DNA of 64,000 nt, taken from assembly GCA_947259275.1 (NCBI GenBank), contig CAMYMH010000016.1, forward strand, positions 29,751-93,750, in the 5' to 3' direction. The translations under genes were made by a program, and so were the position numbers. The notes below the pieces were generated by a model that saw nothing but the letters and a program-made list of their open reading frames with translations, did not search any database and was not told the origin of the DNA. Source of the stretch: an uncultured Acidimicrobiaceae bacterium (GTDB lineage: Bacteria; Actinomycetota; Acidimicrobiia; Spongiisociales; SHLN01). The first letter of the stretch is position 1; every line of letters begins with the position of its first letter. This document shows positions 1-8,755 of this stretch, piece after piece.

Positions 1-792
1 CGACAAGAAGAGGCGATTCGCGAGCGTGAGCTCAAGCGGCCGTTCGCGGACCGGGCGATCGCGCCGGTGTTCGAACGCTTCGGCACCCTTGCCGGCCGCT
101 TCACCCCGGTTGGTTGGATCGATCGCACCGAGAAACGTCTGACCATTGCCGGTAATCCCGGGAACATCGATGCCAACTCGTGGGCCGTCCTCAAGGTGGT
201 GGCGCTGGTGGCGGGAGTCGTGTTGTGGTTCCTCATCCAGGGTGGCCTCCCCCTCAACCAGAAGCTTCTCACCTTCGGACTGCTCATCGGCGCCGGGTTC
301 CTCGGCCCCGATGCCATCTTGAACCGCAAGATGGCCGAGCGAAGCGATGCGATCCTGCGTCAGCTTCCCGATATCCTCGACCTGCTTGTGATCAGCGTTG
401 AAGCCGGCCTCGGCTTCGACCAGGCCATGGCGCGCGTGGTCGCTACCGTCCCGGGTCCCCTGTCCGACGAGTTCCAGCGAATGATTACCGAGACTCGGGT
501 CGGCGTTACCCGCAAGGACGCGATGCGCGCGCTGCGCGACCGCACCGACGTCGACGAACTGCGCGGGTTCCTGCTGGCAATGATGCAAGCCGACAGCTTT
601 GGTGTGTCGATTGCCAGGGTGCTGCGCGTGCAAGCCGAGGAGATGCGAATCAAGCGCCGTCAGCGGGCCCAGGAGAAGGCCTACGCGGCTCCGGTCAAGC
701 TGGTCGGGCCGCTCATGCTGCTCATCTTCGCTTTCCTGACCATCCTGCTGGGACCGGCCGGCCTCCGTATCTCCGACACGGTTATCTTCTAA
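1..792 (+). CDS. tadC: Tad pilus inner-membrane platform protein TadC, 5' end outside window
   Basis: This is the C-terminal 263 residues of a type II secretion system F-domain protein of the TadC kind, which forms with TadB the inner-membrane platform that assembles Flp pili. The reading frame is open to the first base of the window, so the gene starts upstream; the GTG at 67 is probably internal. Two membrane segments lie near visible residues 60-105, the F domain covers about 122-255 (DILDLLVISVEAGLGFDQA region), and a last hydrophobic helix lies just before the C-terminus. The pilin gene about 1.5 kb downstream supports the Tad assignment over other F-family proteins. The call to TadC rather than TadB rests on its place as the last platform gene and is somewhat less certain. 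Confidence 0.85.
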   Translation, partial: RQEEAIRERELKRPFADRAIAPVFERFGTLAGRFTPVGWIDRTEKRLTIAGNPGNIDANSWAVLKVVALVAGVVLWFLIQGGLPLNQKLLTFGLLIGAGFLGPDAILNRKMAERSDAILRQLPDILDLLVISVEAGLGFDQAMARVVATVPGPLSDEFQRMITETRVGVTRKDAMRALRDRTDVDELRGFLLAMMQADSFGVSIARVLRVQAEEMRIKRRQRAQEKAYAAPVKLVGPLMLLIFAFLTILLGPAGLRISDTVIF

Positions 793-803
793 AGGGCGGC
801 CAC

Positions 804-2153
804 GTGGGTGACACGGTGACGGGCCGCCTGTCCGTTCGGCACCTGTTTGTGCTGGTTCCCATTCTCGGGGTAGTGGTGGCCTCGGCGCGAGACATCACAG
901 ACAACTCGTTTCTGTGGCACGTTCGGGCCGGTACCCTTCAGCTCGATGCGGGTCACGTGCTGCGGACGGACCCGTTCTCGTTTACCGCCGGGGGAGAGGG
1001 TTGGCGAACGCAGTCCTGGGTGGCCGATCTGGGCTATGGGCTGATGGAACGGTGGACGGGCGATCTGGCCTGGGTGTGGCCGACCGTGGCGATCACGATG
1101 ATGGCAACGCTGGCGCTGATCGGGCTGGCCGCCTACCGCCAGGTGGCCAACCCGTTGTCGACTGCGCTCGTGCTGTTCTTCGTTGCCTGGTTGGCTCTCC
1201 GTACCCTGGTCCCACGTCCGGTCGTCTTCAGCCACCTCTTGCTGGCGGCTCTCATCGTGGCACTCGGCAGCGCCCGGCTGCGATGGACAATTCCATTGTT
1301 GATCTGGGTATGGGCCGGGGTGCACGGCTCGTTCGTGATCGGCCTCGGGCTGTTGGTGCTGGAGGCTATCCGGACCGGACGCAGGCAGCTGGGGGGTGCG
1401 CTCGGGCTCAGCCTGGTGGCCGCCTCCCTCACCGCCCACGGCCTTGCGCTGTGGACGGTGCTGATCCGGTTCGCCGAAAACCGGGGTGCCCTCGACCTCA
1501 TTCAGGAGTGGGCTCCACCCGACCTCACGGATCTCAGTGCGGCTCCCTATGCGGTGTTCATAGCCGGGCTGCTGCTGGCGGCCGCCCGGGGCCGGATCGC
1601 CGCTCGGGATCTCATTGTGGTGGTCCCGTTTCTGCTGTTCGGCCTCACGAGCTATCGAGCTCTGATTCCTGCCACCCTGGTGCTGGCCCCGTGGGTGGCG
1701 CGAGCCGTTGAACTTCCGCCCCCCGGCCGCCGACTCGAATCAGGAGTCGTCAATGCCTCCATCGGCGGGGTGCTGGTGGTCCTGGCCATCTGGCTGGGAT
1801 TCGGGCGGGCCGAGTCGACCCCGGACCCGGAGATGTTCCCGGTGGCTGCCAGCGCAGCTCTGATTGAAGGGAACCTGTTCCACGGTGACGGGGTCGGCGG
1901 CTATCTGATCTACTCCGCCTGGCCTGACCGGCTGGTCTACACCGATGATCGGGCCGAGCTGTACGGGAGGGATAGGTTCCAGGAGTTCGTCGACACCCGC
2001 AACGGCCAGGATGGCTGGCGTGACGTGCTGGCTCGCCACGACATCTCCCAGGCACTGCTGAGGGCGGACGCCACCGGGCTGCAGGAAGTGCTGGCCGCCA
2101 GCGGGTGGTCGGAGCGCTATCGCGACGCCGAGTTTGTTGTGCTGGTGAGGTAG
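804..2153 (+). CDS. Polytopic membrane protein between tadC and the pilin gene
   Basis: A 449-residue protein with about ten hydrophobic helices in its first 340 residues and a soluble C-terminal region of about 110 residues. It starts with GTG 11 bases after the tadC stop and is probably in the same transcript. The layout (many helices, small extracytoplasmic tail) resembles GT-C-like or uncharacterised actinobacterial membrane proteins, but I recognise no catalytic motif. Position inside the Tad locus suggests a link to pilus surface display or glycosylation of the pilin; this is inference from context only. Confidence 0.6.
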   Translation: MGDTVTGRLSVRHLFVLVPILGVVVASARDITDNSFLWHVRAGTLQLDAGHVLRTDPFSFTAGGEGWRTQSWVADLGYGLMERWTGDLAWVWPTVAITMMATLALIGLAAYRQVANPLSTALVLFFVAWLALRTLVPRPVVFSHLLLAALIVALGSARLRWTIPLLIWVWAGVHGSFVIGLGLLVLEAIRTGRRQLGGALGLSLVAASLTAHGLALWTVLIRFAENRGALDLIQEWAPPDLTDLSAAPYAVFIAGLLLAAARGRIAARDLIVVVPFLLFGLTSYRALIPATLVLAPWVARAVELPPPGRRLESGVVNASIGGVLVVLAIWLGFGRAESTPDPEMFPVAASAALIEGNLFHGDGVGGYLIYSAWPDRLVYTDDRAELYGRDRFQEFVDTRNGQDGWRDVLARHDISQALLRADATGLQEVLAASGWSERYRDAEFVVLVR

Positions 2154-2253
2154 CCCGCCGCGTCCCGCCGACGTTTTGGGTCGCCCGACCTATGGAACGC
2201 GAAAACCAAATGACCGAAGATATCAGGGATAGCTCGCACACAAGGAGAGACCA

Positions 2254-2427
2254 ATGCTCGACCTCTGGGTCAAGATTCAGAACAAGATGCAGGCCGACGA
2301 AGGCGCCAGCCTCGTTGAGTACGCCCTCCTGCTCGTCCTCATCGCCGTTGTGGCGATCGTGGTCATCACGCAGGTTGGCGAGAACACCTCGGGTACCTTC
2401 AGCAAGGTGAACGAGAGCCTCAAGTAA
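2254..2427 (+). CDS. flp: Flp/Fap-type major pilin, 57 aa
   Basis: A short gene with a good ribosome site (AAGGAGAG, 2242-2249) encoding a 57-residue type IVb pilin. The N-terminus is charged (MLDLWVKIQNKMQADEG), followed by ASLVEYALLL and a hydrophobic helix, the classic Flp signature G-x-x-x-VEYALL. Prepilin peptidase is expected to cut after Gly17, leaving a mature pilin of about 40 residues. Flp family members are usually 50-75 residues, so the length is normal. It follows the Tad platform genes, and a strong terminator sits directly after it. The product should be polymerised into thin adhesive pili by the TadABC machinery. Confidence 0.9.
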   Translation: MLDLWVKIQNKMQADEGASLVEYALLLVLIAVVAIVVITQVGENTSGTFSKVNESLK

Positions 2428-2450
2428 GGCCTGTCGACTATCGACTCAAA

Positions 2451-2482
2451 GGTCCGGGTGGGCAACCACCCGGCCTTTTTGT
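2451..2482 (+). terminator. Intrinsic terminator after the pilin gene
   Basis: A perfect 8-bp stem (CCGGGTGG / CCACCCGG) with a GCAA tetraloop is followed by CCTTTTTGTT. It begins 24 bases after the flp stop. It is the only hairpin I found in the window with a clear T-run. Confidence 0.9.
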
Positions 2483-2539
2483 TATGGGGCAGTGCCCATT
2501 GTCGATTTCTCCGCCTCGTTCCCAGCACCGTTGTGTTAC

Positions 2540-2629
2540 GGGCGGAGAAACCGACGGGCTGCCGCCGGACAAGAGCTGATCGAGGGCCGGCGCCGCCGGC
2601 GCCAGGCCCAGAGAAACCACGATGACTCG
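2540..2629. repeat. 90-bp direct repeat, copy 1
   Basis: Copy 1 of a 90-base direct repeat; copy 2 lies 126 bases further on. Only two bases differ. The centre holds a GC-rich palindrome (GGCGCCGCCGGCGCC). No credible gene overlaps it. The region 2483-2893 contains only this repeat, its second copy and the heptamer array. Confidence 0.85.
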
Positions 2630-2665
2630 CCCGCGGCCTCGCGCGTCATGTCTGGCGCATAACCA

Positions 2666-2755
2666 GGGCGGAGAAATCGACGGGCTGCCGCCGGCCAAGA
2701 GCTGATCGAGGGCCGGCGCCGCCGGCGCCAGGCCCAGAGAAACCACGATGACTCG
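2666..2755. repeat. 90-bp direct repeat, copy 2
   Basis: Second copy of the repeat at 2540-2629, two mismatches in 90 bases. The 36 bases between the copies are unrelated to it. Confidence 0.85.
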
Positions 2756-2790
2756 GGCGAGGCCTCCGTCGGGTATCGGGCAACGATTCT

Positions 2791-2872
2791 TAGCGGGTAG
2801 CGGGTAGCGGGTAGCGGGTAGCGGGTAGCGGGTAGCGGGTAGCGGGTAGCGGGTAGCGGGTAGCGGGTAGCG
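2791..2872. repeat. Tandem array of the heptamer TAGCGGG
   Basis: Eleven perfect head-to-tail copies of TAGCGGG (2791-2867) followed by a partial TAGCG. The array stops 22 bases before the stop codon of the minus-strand response regulator. Read on the minus strand it is CCCGCTA repeated. It is a simple-sequence tract prone to length change, not a CRISPR array, since there are no spacers. Confidence 0.95.
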
Positions 2873-2893
2873 ACTCTGGCCGGTGGCCGGCTG

Positions 2894-3523
2894 CTACCTC
2901 TTCCCCAGCCCCAACCGAATCGCCTCAACTGCCGCCTGGGCGCGATCGCTGATGGCGAGTTTCTCGTAGATGCTTGCGAGGTGGTTTTTGACGGTCTTCT
3001 GGGAGATGTACAGGTGGTCGGCCAGCTCCTCGGTAGATGAGATTCCCCGAGTGAGCAAAGCCAGCAACTCTCGCTCACGAGCGGTGAGGGCAGCGGCCCC
3101 GGGGTCGAGCACCGCCTCCTGATAATCGTCCAGCATCACGTTGCCGCCGACGGTGTCGACGAATACCTCGCCGGCGGCGGCGGCCCGAACCGCGGCCGCC
3201 AACGTGGGCAACGGTGCCGACTTCGACAGAAAGCCGACTGCTCCGGCCGCCTCGGCCTTGGCGCGATGAGCCTCGTCGGCGTGCATGGTGACGACAACCG
3301 CCGGCGGGGCGTCCCGCAGCTTCTGCAACGCTCCCAGACCGGTGAGCTTCGGCATCTCCTGGTCGATGACGAGCACGTCGGGCGCGAGCTCCTTCGCCTT
3401 GCTCACCAGCTCCTTGCCGTCGCTGGCCGCACCCACGACCGTGATGTCGGGAAGCAGGTCGAGCGCCTGCGAGATGCCTTCCAGCAAGAGCTGATGGTCG
3501 TCGGCGATGAGTACCCGGATCAT
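2894..3523 (-). CDS. NarL/FixJ-family response regulator
   Basis: A 209-residue DNA-binding response regulator. The receiver domain covers residues 1-120, with the acidic pair Asp8-Asp9, the phosphoacceptor Asp54 (VLVIDQEMP) and the conserved Lys in FLSKSAPL. The C-terminal LuxR-type helix-turn-helix covers about 145-205 (ALTARERELLALL and SQKTVKNHLASIYEKL). The start at ATG 3523 overlaps the stop of the upstream histidine kinase by four bases, so the two are translationally coupled and form a cognate pair. A longer open frame upstream runs through the kinase gene and has no support as coding. The targets are not visible; the heptamer array near its 3' end is not an obvious operator. Confidence 0.93.
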   Translation of the reverse strand: MIRVLIADDHQLLLEGISQALDLLPDITVVGAASDGKELVSKAKELAPDVLVIDQEMPKLTGLGALQKLRDAPPAVVVTMHADEAHRAKAEAAGAVGFLSKSAPLPTLAAAVRAAAAGEVFVDTVGGNVMLDDYQEAVLDPGAAALTARERELLALLTRGISSTEELADHLYISQKTVKNHLASIYEKLAISDRAQAAVEAIRLGLGKR

Positions 3524-5046
3524 GGTTGGCCCCAGCGTACCGTCACCGTGGTGCCGGCAGGCGAGGAGCGGATGTTCAGCTTGGCGCCCAGCTTCTCGGC
3601 CCGTTCCCGCATTCCGATGAGCCCGTAATGGCCTTTGAAGCTCCGCTTGACATCGAACCCGTCGCCGTCGTCGGTGATGGACACCTCCCCGTCGTCGTAG
3701 TTGACGTATCCGGCGATGGTCACGATGTGGGCATCGGCGTGGCGCCGGGCGTTGCGGACGGCCTCGGCCATGATGGAGGCCACTTCTGCCCCGATCTCGA
3801 TGCGGGGTGGCCGGTTCTCTCGCAGGGCCGTGGTCACCTTCGGCAGCTGGTCGGAGTCCTCGGCGCACAACATGACCGCTTGCTCATGCAGACTGATCGG
3901 CTCGGTTTCCCGCAGCCCGGCCACCGTGTCTCGCACCTCCTCGACGAGTTCGGTCACGCTCGAGCGCAAACCGGATAGGTGCCCGGTCAGCTCGGGGGCA
4001 TCGGGATGCTGCACAATCGCCATATCGAGTGACAAGCCGAGGGACGCGAGTGACGGGCCGATCTCGTCGTGTAGCTCCCGTGCCAGGCGGATCCGTTCTT
4101 CCTGAATCGCCCGGCGGGCGATGTCCTGCAACAGCAAGATGTTTGCGAACGAAAGCGCCACCGGCTGCAGGATCTCTTCGACATGGCTCACCTCGGCGGG
4201 CTGAAATGGTTCATCCCGTGCCAGCACGACGTAGCCGACGTCACGGGTCCCAATCGTGAGCGGACTCGTGAGGACGGACTCGTGCTCGTCGTGAGCCGCG
4301 GTGCGAGCAACCACTACCGGCCCATCGGGGCCTTCGATGGCGATCTGGCCTTCCTCGAAAGTCACAGTGGTCCGGAGATGGTCGAGGGCGGCTTCCCCGA
4401 CTCGGACTGGATTGAGCTCGGCGCCGTCCGAGAGTTCTGACAGGGCGGTGAGCAGCTTGTGGGAGGTGTCGAGGCGCTCGAGCCGGTCGAGCTGCTCGTT
4501 GGCGGCCGCCGAGGCGGCCAGGAGAGCGGCATTGGTCTCGCTGGCCTCCAGCAGCAGATGGCGAGCAAAGCTGAATGCCACGGCAATCAGCAGATAGATC
4601 GCGACCCAGGCCCATAGGCTCCCGCCGAGCAGCCCGCTGTCGTCGGATAGGATCCGCACCGCGACGAGGACACCGCTGGCAAGCAGGGCGGTCTCGATGC
4701 CTCGCCGCCAACCGGCAAACGCCGCCGAATACAGAACCGGTGTTACCGAGAAGAGCAGATAGGGGCTCTCGATGTCCCGGGTGAGAGCGATGGCCAGCAT
4801 CGCCACTCCTACCCCGGTCACCGCCAGGACTTCTCCGCTCCAGATGCCGTGACGCACCCGCATCGGGAGGCTCTGGAACACGACTATGTAGAGAGCTGTC
4901 ACCGTGAAGGCAGTGGCGGTTGCCAGGGTGGCGCCATCGAGGAGAAAAGCGAAGAAGGCGCCGAACGCCAACGCCATCCACTGGAGGATGCTGGCGATAC
5001 GGTCGAATCGGTTCTCCCACACGGGGGCGGTGGCGAACATCGCCAT
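3520..5046 (-). CDS. NarL-type sensor histidine kinase (HisKA_3) with six-helix N-terminus
   Basis: A 508-residue membrane sensor kinase. Six hydrophobic helices cover residues 18-165, then a GAF-like region about 185-305, the HisKA_3 dimerisation helix with phosphoacceptor His326 (RELHDEIG), and an HATPase_c domain with the N box near EAVRNARRHA and the G box GHYGLIGMRERAEKLG. This is the DesK/NarX-type architecture that partners NarL regulators. The start chosen is ATG 5046; ATG 5040 is also possible. Only 17 bases separate it from the divergent coaE start, so the two promoters must overlap the opposite coding regions. The signal sensed is unknown. Confidence 0.9.
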   Translation of the reverse strand: MAMFATAPVWENRFDRIASILQWMALAFGAFFAFLLDGATLATATAFTVTALYIVVFQSLPMRVRHGIWSGEVLAVTGVGVAMLAIALTRDIESPYLLFSVTPVLYSAAFAGWRRGIETALLASGVLVAVRILSDDSGLLGGSLWAWVAIYLLIAVAFSFARHLLLEASETNAALLAASAAANEQLDRLERLDTSHKLLTALSELSDGAELNPVRVGEAALDHLRTTVTFEEGQIAIEGPDGPVVVARTAAHDEHESVLTSPLTIGTRDVGYVVLARDEPFQPAEVSHVEEILQPVALSFANILLLQDIARRAIQEERIRLARELHDEIGPSLASLGLSLDMAIVQHPDAPELTGHLSGLRSSVTELVEEVRDTVAGLRETEPISLHEQAVMLCAEDSDQLPKVTTALRENRPPRIEIGAEVASIMAEAVRNARRHADAHIVTIAGYVNYDDGEVSITDDGDGFDVKRSFKGHYGLIGMRERAEKLGAKLNIRSSPAGTTVTVRWGQP

Positions 5047-5051
5047 CAGAG

Positions 5052-5057
5052 TACAGT
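5052..5057 (+). promoter_or_regulatory. Leaderless-type -10 box of coaE
   Basis: TACAGT with exactly six bases before the GTG start codon; this places the predicted transcription start at the G of GTG. It helps fix the coaE start. Confidence 0.6.
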
Positions 5058-5063
5058 CACGAC

Positions 5064-5654
5064 GTGAATGAAGGCCGCCATAGTCGCGTTCTGCTCTCGG
5101 GAGGCATCGGCACCGGCAAGAGCGCCGCCGCGGAGATACTGGCCGGGAGGGGAGTCCCTGTGATCCATGCCGATATGATCGGTCACGCGGTGCTCGAGCC
5201 TGAGGGGGAGGCGTTTCACGCGGTATCGGCCTGGTGGCCGGAGGTTGTCGTCGACGGCCACATCGACCGGGCCAAACTGGCTGCAATCGTCTTCGAAGAT
5301 CCGCAGGCGCTCAAGCAGCTCGAGTCGATGACCCACCCCGCGATTGCGGCCCGGATTCACAACCTGGTGGCGGCCGAGTCAGACGCCGCCATCGTGGTGG
5401 TCGAGATGCCGCTGCTGCTTCCGCTGCTGGGCGAGGGCTGGACCAGGGTGGTGGTGGATGCTTCCATCGAGGTCCGCAAACGTCGCCTGGCCGACCGCGG
5501 GATGGGACCGGGCGATGTCGAAGCCCGGATGGCAGCCCAACCGAGGCCGCAGGATTGGCTCGACGCCGCCGACTTCGTCGTCGGCAACGATGGCAGTCTC
5601 GAAGACCTGGAACAAGAGGTCGACCGACTCCTGGAGTGGCTAGAGAAGCGCTGA
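5064..5654 (+). CDS. coaE: Dephospho-CoA kinase
   Basis: Catalyses the last step of coenzyme A synthesis, ATP-dependent phosphorylation of dephospho-CoA at the ribose 3'-OH. The 196-residue length is normal. The P-loop is GGIGTGKS at residues 13-20; the CoA-binding region ([10 protein letters not shown]), the lid segment ([10 protein letters not shown]) and the C-terminal [17 protein letters not shown] pattern are typical. I chose GTG 5064 because it sits directly before the conserved core and has a leaderless -10 box; the open frame continues further upstream but over the kinase promoter. coaE next to uvrB is a common actinobacterial arrangement. Confidence 0.93.
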   Translation: MNEGRHSRVLLSGGIGTGKSAAAEILAGRGVPVIHADMIGHAVLEPEGEAFHAVSAWWPEVVVDGHIDRAKLAAIVFEDPQALKQLESMTHPAIAARIHNLVAAESDAAIVVVEMPLLLPLLGEGWTRVVVDASIEVRKRRLADRGMGPGDVEARMAAQPRPQDWLDAADFVVGNDGSLEDLEQEVDRLLEWLEKR

Positions 5655-5697
5655 CAGCTGGCGGTGGGCGGTGGGCTTTCTTGTCCTACCCCCTACC

Positions 5698-5703
5698 TAC
5701 ACT
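5698..5703 (+). promoter_or_regulatory. Leaderless-type -10 box of uvrB
   Basis: TACACT, seven bases before the uvrB ATG. No ribosome site is seen, which fits a leaderless message. Confidence 0.5.
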
Positions 5704-5710
5704 GCCGTGC

Positions 5711-7720
5711 ATGCCCGACTTCAAGCTGGATTCGGATTTCGAGCCTGCCGGCGACCAGCCGAAGGCGATTGCGGCCCTGGTTGAGGGGGTCGAACGCGGC
5801 GACAAGTTCCAGACTTTGCTCGGCATAACCGGGTCGGGCAAGTCGGCGACCATTGCCTGGACCATCGAGCAGGTGCAGCGTCCGACCCTGGTGCTCGCTC
5901 CCAACAAGGCGCTGGCCGCTCAGCTGGCCAACGAATTTCGCCAGTTCTTTCCCGAGAATCGGGTCGAGTACTTCGTCAGCTACTACGACTACTACCAGCC
6001 CGAGGCCTACATCCCCCAGACCGACACCTATATCGAGAAGGACTCGTCCATCAACGACGAGATCGACCGGCTCCGCCACGCCGCCACCAGCGCCTTGCTC
6101 CTACGACGGGACGTCATCATCGTCGCCTCGGTCTCTGCCATCTACGGCCTCGGGAGCCCCGAGCAATACGAAGGCCAGCTGCTGCGCCTCATCCAGGGCG
6201 TCGAATACCCAATGGACGCCGCCCTCACCCGCCTGGTCGATCTCCAGTACGAGCGCAACGAGGTCAACCTCACCCGGGGAAGGTTCCGGGTGCGGGGTGA
6301 CACCCTCGAGGTTTACCCGGCCTACGAGGAGACGGTTGCCCGCGTCGAGTACTTCGGCGATGAGGTCGAGCGCATTCTCATGATGAATCCAGTTACCGGT
6401 GAGGTCATCGAGCAGCTCAAAGAGCTGTTCATTTTCCCGGCCAGCCACTTCGTGACTCCCCAGGACCGGCTGCTGCGGGCCGTCGGAACCATCGAGGAGG
6501 AGCTGGCGGAGCAGCTGGCACTGCTGGAGAAACAGAACCGGCTGCTCGAAGCCCAGCGACTTCGAATGCGCACCGCCTACGACCTGGAGATGTTGCGTGA
6601 GGTCGGGTTCTGCTCCGGCATCGAGAACTACAGTCGCCATCTCGACGGCCGCGACCCGGGCACCGCGCCTTACACGCTGCTCGACTATTTCCCCGACGAC
6701 TACCTGACGGTGATCGACGAGAGCCACGTATCCATTCCGCAGATCCGCGGCCAGTGGGCAGGTGACAACAGTCGCAAGACAACTCTCGTTGAGCACGGGT
6801 TCCGGCTCCCCAGCGCCATGGACAACCGGCCGCTCACCTTCGAGGAGTGGCTCGAGCGCACCGGCCAGGTGGTGCTGTTGTCGGCCACGCCTGCCGAATG
6901 GGAACGCACCCACTCGGATCAAATTGTCGAGCAGATCGTCCGCCCGACCGGTCTCATCGATCCCGAGGTCGTCGTGCGGCCCACCCGGGGTCAAATCGAC
7001 GATCTCATCGGTGAGATCAAGGAGCGGGCGGAAAGACAGGAGCGGGTGCTGGTCACCACCCTCACCAAGAAGATGGCCGAGGACCTAACCGATTACCTGC
7101 TCGAGATGGGGGTGCGATGCCGCTATATGCACAGTGAGATCGACACCCTCGAGCGGGTGCAGATCCTGCGCGACCTGCGACTGGGTGAGTTCGATGTGCT
7201 GGTGGGCATCAACCTGCTGCGAGAAGGCCTCGACCTGCCGGAGGTCTCGCTTGTCGCCATCCTCGACGCCGACAAGGAAGGTTTCCTGCGGTCTTCGACC
7301 AGCCTGGTGCAGACCATCGGGAGGGCGGCTCGCAACGTCGCCGGCCAGGTCGTCATGTACGCAGACGAGGTGACCGATTCGATGAAGTGGGCCATCAACG
7401 AAACCAACCGGCGCCGTGCCGCCCAGGTGGCCTACAACCTCGAGCATGACATTGACCCTCAAACGGTGCGCAAGAACGTCTCGGACATACTCGAATTGCT
7501 CCACAGCTCGGAGGCGCCGTCGGTAGACCGCCGCAAGCGTGAAACCCGGCCCAGCCTCGACCTACCCGCCGAGGACCTGGGGCGCCTGATTCAGAGCCTG
7601 GAAGCGGAGATGCACGAGGCTGCGGCGGATTTGCGCTTCGAGTACGCTGCTCGCCTCCGGGACGAGATCGGCGGCCTCAAACGGGAACTGAGAGAGATGG
7701 CAGAGGCGCCGCCCCGGTAG
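5711..7720 (+). CDS. uvrB: Excinuclease ABC subunit UvrB
   Basis: DNA-damage-verifying helicase-like subunit of nucleotide excision repair. 669 residues, the usual length. Walker A GITGSGKS is at residues 38-45, followed by the tyrosine-rich beta-hairpin region ([20 protein letters not shown]), the helicase motif II (VIDESHVS), motif VI (QTIGRAARN) and a C-terminal UVR motif that contacts UvrC (residues about 620-660). The ATG at 5711 matches the family N-terminus (MPDFKL, then [10 protein letters not shown]). The frame is open well upstream, but that part overlaps coaE and is not family sequence. uvrA and uvrC lie within 20 kb on the same strand. Confidence 0.98.
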   Translation: MPDFKLDSDFEPAGDQPKAIAALVEGVERGDKFQTLLGITGSGKSATIAWTIEQVQRPTLVLAPNKALAAQLANEFRQFFPENRVEYFVSYYDYYQPEAYIPQTDTYIEKDSSINDEIDRLRHAATSALLLRRDVIIVASVSAIYGLGSPEQYEGQLLRLIQGVEYPMDAALTRLVDLQYERNEVNLTRGRFRVRGDTLEVYPAYEETVARVEYFGDEVERILMMNPVTGEVIEQLKELFIFPASHFVTPQDRLLRAVGTIEEELAEQLALLEKQNRLLEAQRLRMRTAYDLEMLREVGFCSGIENYSRHLDGRDPGTAPYTLLDYFPDDYLTVIDESHVSIPQIRGQWAGDNSRKTTLVEHGFRLPSAMDNRPLTFEEWLERTGQVVLLSATPAEWERTHSDQIVEQIVRPTGLIDPEVVVRPTRGQIDDLIGEIKERAERQERVLVTTLTKKMAEDLTDYLLEMGVRCRYMHSEIDTLERVQILRDLRLGEFDVLVGINLLREGLDLPEVSLVAILDADKEGFLRSSTSLVQTIGRAARNVAGQVVMYADEVTDSMKWAINETNRRRAAQVAYNLEHDIDPQTVRKNVSDILELLHSSEAPSVDRRKRETRPSLDLPAEDLGRLIQSLEAEMHEAAADLRFEYAARLRDEIGGLKRELREMAEAPPR

Positions 7721-7798
7721 CAGTGGTTGAAAACCCCCGAAACCGGCGCTGGTGGCCGGTATCGTGCCTTCAGACGAGTTGTCAGGCGGTCGATATCA

Positions 7799-8737
7799 AT
7801 GCTGATGAGCGAGTTCCAGCCCTCTTCTCTTGATGTCTCTGTGATCCTTCCCGTCTTCAATGAGCGGGGTCATCTCGACCAGGAGATCGAGCGGATCAAA
7901 GACTCGTTGAATGCCTCCGGCTACAGCTACGAGATCATCGTGGTGGACGATGGCTCTTCGGACGGCTCGAGCGAGCGCCTGCGGGAGATCGATGGTATTC
8001 GTCTCATCCAGTTCCAGACGAATCGTGGCTCGGGTTCTGCTCGCAAGTACGGCACGCTATCGGCGGTCGGACGGGTGGTGGTGTGGACCGACGTGGACAT
8101 GACCTATCCGAACGACGAGATCCCCCGGCTGGTCAAGGAGCTCGACGGGGGCTGGGACCACGTCGTCGGGGCCCGCACCTCCGAACAGGGCACGCTCAAG
8201 CTTCTTCGGGCGCCCGCCAAGTGGTTCATCCGCAAGCTCGCCGGCTACCTGGTTGATTTCAATGTCCCCGACCTCAACAGCGGGTTGCGGGCGTTCCGGC
8301 GTTCGGTCGCCCATCAATACCTCTACCTGCTGCCGCGCGGTTTCTCCTGCGTCACCACGCTCACGCTGGCATTCCTCAACAACGGTTACTCGATCAAATA
8401 CATCCCGATCGACTATTACCCAAGAGCGGGGGAGTCCAAGTTCCACTGGTGGAAGGACACCCGCCGCTACATGCTGCAGGTCATTCGGATGATGCTCATG
8501 TACAACCCACTCCGGGTCTTCATGCCGCCGGCCGTTCTGATCCTGCTGATGGGTGCTGCCAAAGTGATCTATGACATCATCGACAAGGACTGGCGCCTCG
8601 GTACGAACACCTTGGCACTGCTCGGCTTGGGCTTCACTCTCGCCATCGTCGGGATGATCGCCGACCTCATGGTCAGCCTCAACAAGCGACGGGATTATGA
8701 GATGCCGGCTACCAGCAACACACCATCCAGCCACTGA
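7799..8737 (+). CDS. GT2 glycosyltransferase, dolichol-phosphate mannosyl/glucosyltransferase-like
   Basis: A 312-residue inverting glycosyltransferase with the GT-A fold: VSVILPVFNE near residue 13, the nucleotide-binding DDGSSDGS at 50-57 and the metal-binding DVD at 98-100. Two membrane helices follow (about 240-260 and 268-295). This is the layout of polyprenyl-phosphate sugar transferases such as DPM1/GtrB, which load a sugar onto the lipid carrier facing the cytoplasm. ATG 7799 was chosen; ATG 7805 is also possible, and a TTG at 7727 lies too close to uvrB. It is the first gene of the glycan operon, and the GT4 gene starts 18 bases after it. Confidence 0.88.
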   Translation: MLMSEFQPSSLDVSVILPVFNERGHLDQEIERIKDSLNASGYSYEIIVVDDGSSDGSSERLREIDGIRLIQFQTNRGSGSARKYGTLSAVGRVVVWTDVDMTYPNDEIPRLVKELDGGWDHVVGARTSEQGTLKLLRAPAKWFIRKLAGYLVDFNVPDLNSGLRAFRRSVAHQYLYLLPRGFSCVTTLTLAFLNNGYSIKYIPIDYYPRAGESKFHWWKDTRRYMLQVIRMMLMYNPLRVFMPPAVLILLMGAAKVIYDIIDKDWRLGTNTLALLGLGFTLAIVGMIADLMVSLNKRRDYEMPATSNTPSSH

Positions 8738-8755
8738 GCTGGACCGACCTGATCT

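Noticed and set aside
2791..2872. Tandem TAGCGGG copies as a possible CRISPR array
   Set aside because: The units join without spacers and there are no cas genes in the window; it is a simple tandem repeat.
7727..7798. Longer start (TTG 7727) for the GT2 gene
   Set aside because: It begins seven bases after the uvrB stop and the added residues are not family sequence; ATG 7799 fits better.
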